A stretch of DNA of 5,913 nt, from NCBI GenBank assembly GCA_913060595.1, contig CAJXSA010000255.1, positions 1 through 5,913 of the forward strand, written 5' to 3'. Source of the DNA: an uncultured Ignavibacteria bacterium (GTDB lineage Bacteria > Bacteroidota > Ignavibacteria > SZUA-365). This document shows positions 5,710-5,913 of this stretch, in pieces (positions within the stretch are counted from its first letter, which is position 1; each line of letters opens with the position of its first letter). Under the pieces are notes generated by a model. That model did not search any database. It was not told the origin of the DNA and saw nothing but the letters and a program-made list of their open reading frames with translations. The position numbers were made by a program, and so were the translations under genes.

Positions 5710-5913
5710 ATGAAAACGGTATGCATGCTCGCGGCGACACTCATCGTTCTTTCCGCATGCGGTTCGGACAGGGACACCGGTGCGTCCGACGGCGAAAACG
5801 CGGACGGGCAGGCGCAGGAGAAGCTCGCGGAGCGGGGGCAGGACATCTTCCGTGACCGGGGCTTCGGAGAAATCGAGATTGCATGCATTGATTGTCACGC
5901 AGATTTCGATGAG
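5710..5913 (+). CDS. Cytochrome c-type lipoprotein, 3' end missing
   Basis: The first 68 codons are visible and the gene runs off the right edge. A lipoprotein signal peptide covers residues 1-16: MKTV, a hydrophobic stretch, then the lipobox LSAC with the modified Cys17 followed by Gly-Ser-Asp. A low-complexity acidic linker (about 19-40, rich in Asp, Gly, Ala and Glu) comes next, typical of a tether. A helix with the pattern ERGQDIFRDRGF leads to CIDCH (59-63), a CxxCH haem c attachment site, with Cys59 and Cys62 as thioether ligands and His63 as axial ligand. This is the usual N-terminus of a class I mono-haem cytochrome c domain; the distal Met ligand would lie beyond the edge. Asp19-Asp20 positions near the lipid Cys do not settle which membrane it is in. 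It probably carries electrons in the periplasm. More haem sites could follow out of view. Confidence 0.88.
   Translation, partial: MKTVCMLAATLIVLSACGSDRDTGASDGENADGQAQEKLAERGQDIFRDRGFGEIEIACIDCHADFDE

Noticed and set aside
5280..5888. 202-codon minus-strand open frame opposite the small membrane and cytochrome genes
   Set aside because: The plus-strand genes show membrane helices, a lipobox, CxxCH and a strong Shine-Dalgarno site; the antisense frame shows nothing recognisable.

Overview
The window is GC-rich, gene-dense bacterial chromosome. Kdo (lipopolysaccharide) synthesis, a lipobox lipoprotein with a haem c site and an FtsB/DivIC division protein point to a Gram-negative (diderm) organism. 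A Bacteroidota-type promoter match (TAnnTTTG) before the division gene, and a gene resembling the DUF4905 family that I associate with Bacteroidota and relatives, suggest the FCB group (Bacteroidota/Ignavibacteria-like). This placement is an inference; no rRNA or other strong marker is present.

Minus strand, read from right to left (5220 down to 1). A tightly packed operon starts at 5220 with a DUF4905-like beta-propeller-type protein. It continues through YjbQ (4-base ATGA overlap), the arabinose-5-phosphate isomerase KdsD (a few bases away) and a bifunctional homocysteine S-methyltransferase/methylenetetrahydrofolate reductase of the YitJ type (11-base gap). It ends in tandem hairpins and a T-rich tail at about 985-1036. 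A second minus-strand unit follows: an FtsB/DivIC septum protein, then a ROK-family sugar kinase overlapping it by ATGA and running off the left edge. The likely promoter of this unit lies inside the terminator of the first operon, so the division gene may be transcribed leaderless.

Plus strand, right end. From a short A/T-rich divergent intergenic region (5221-5330) two genes point right. The first is a small protein with two predicted membrane helices and a four-cysteine tail. The second, 22 bases on, is a cytochrome c-type lipoprotein cut by the window edge. Their pairing suggests a membrane/periplasmic redox function, which is not proven.

Most of the window is housekeeping: one-carbon/methionine metabolism, Kdo synthesis, cell division and sugar phosphorylation. 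I see no mobile element, CRISPR array, tRNA, rRNA or defence system. The least explained parts are the four-cysteine membrane protein with its cytochrome neighbour, the DUF4905-like protein, and the merged terminator/promoter at 984-1036.
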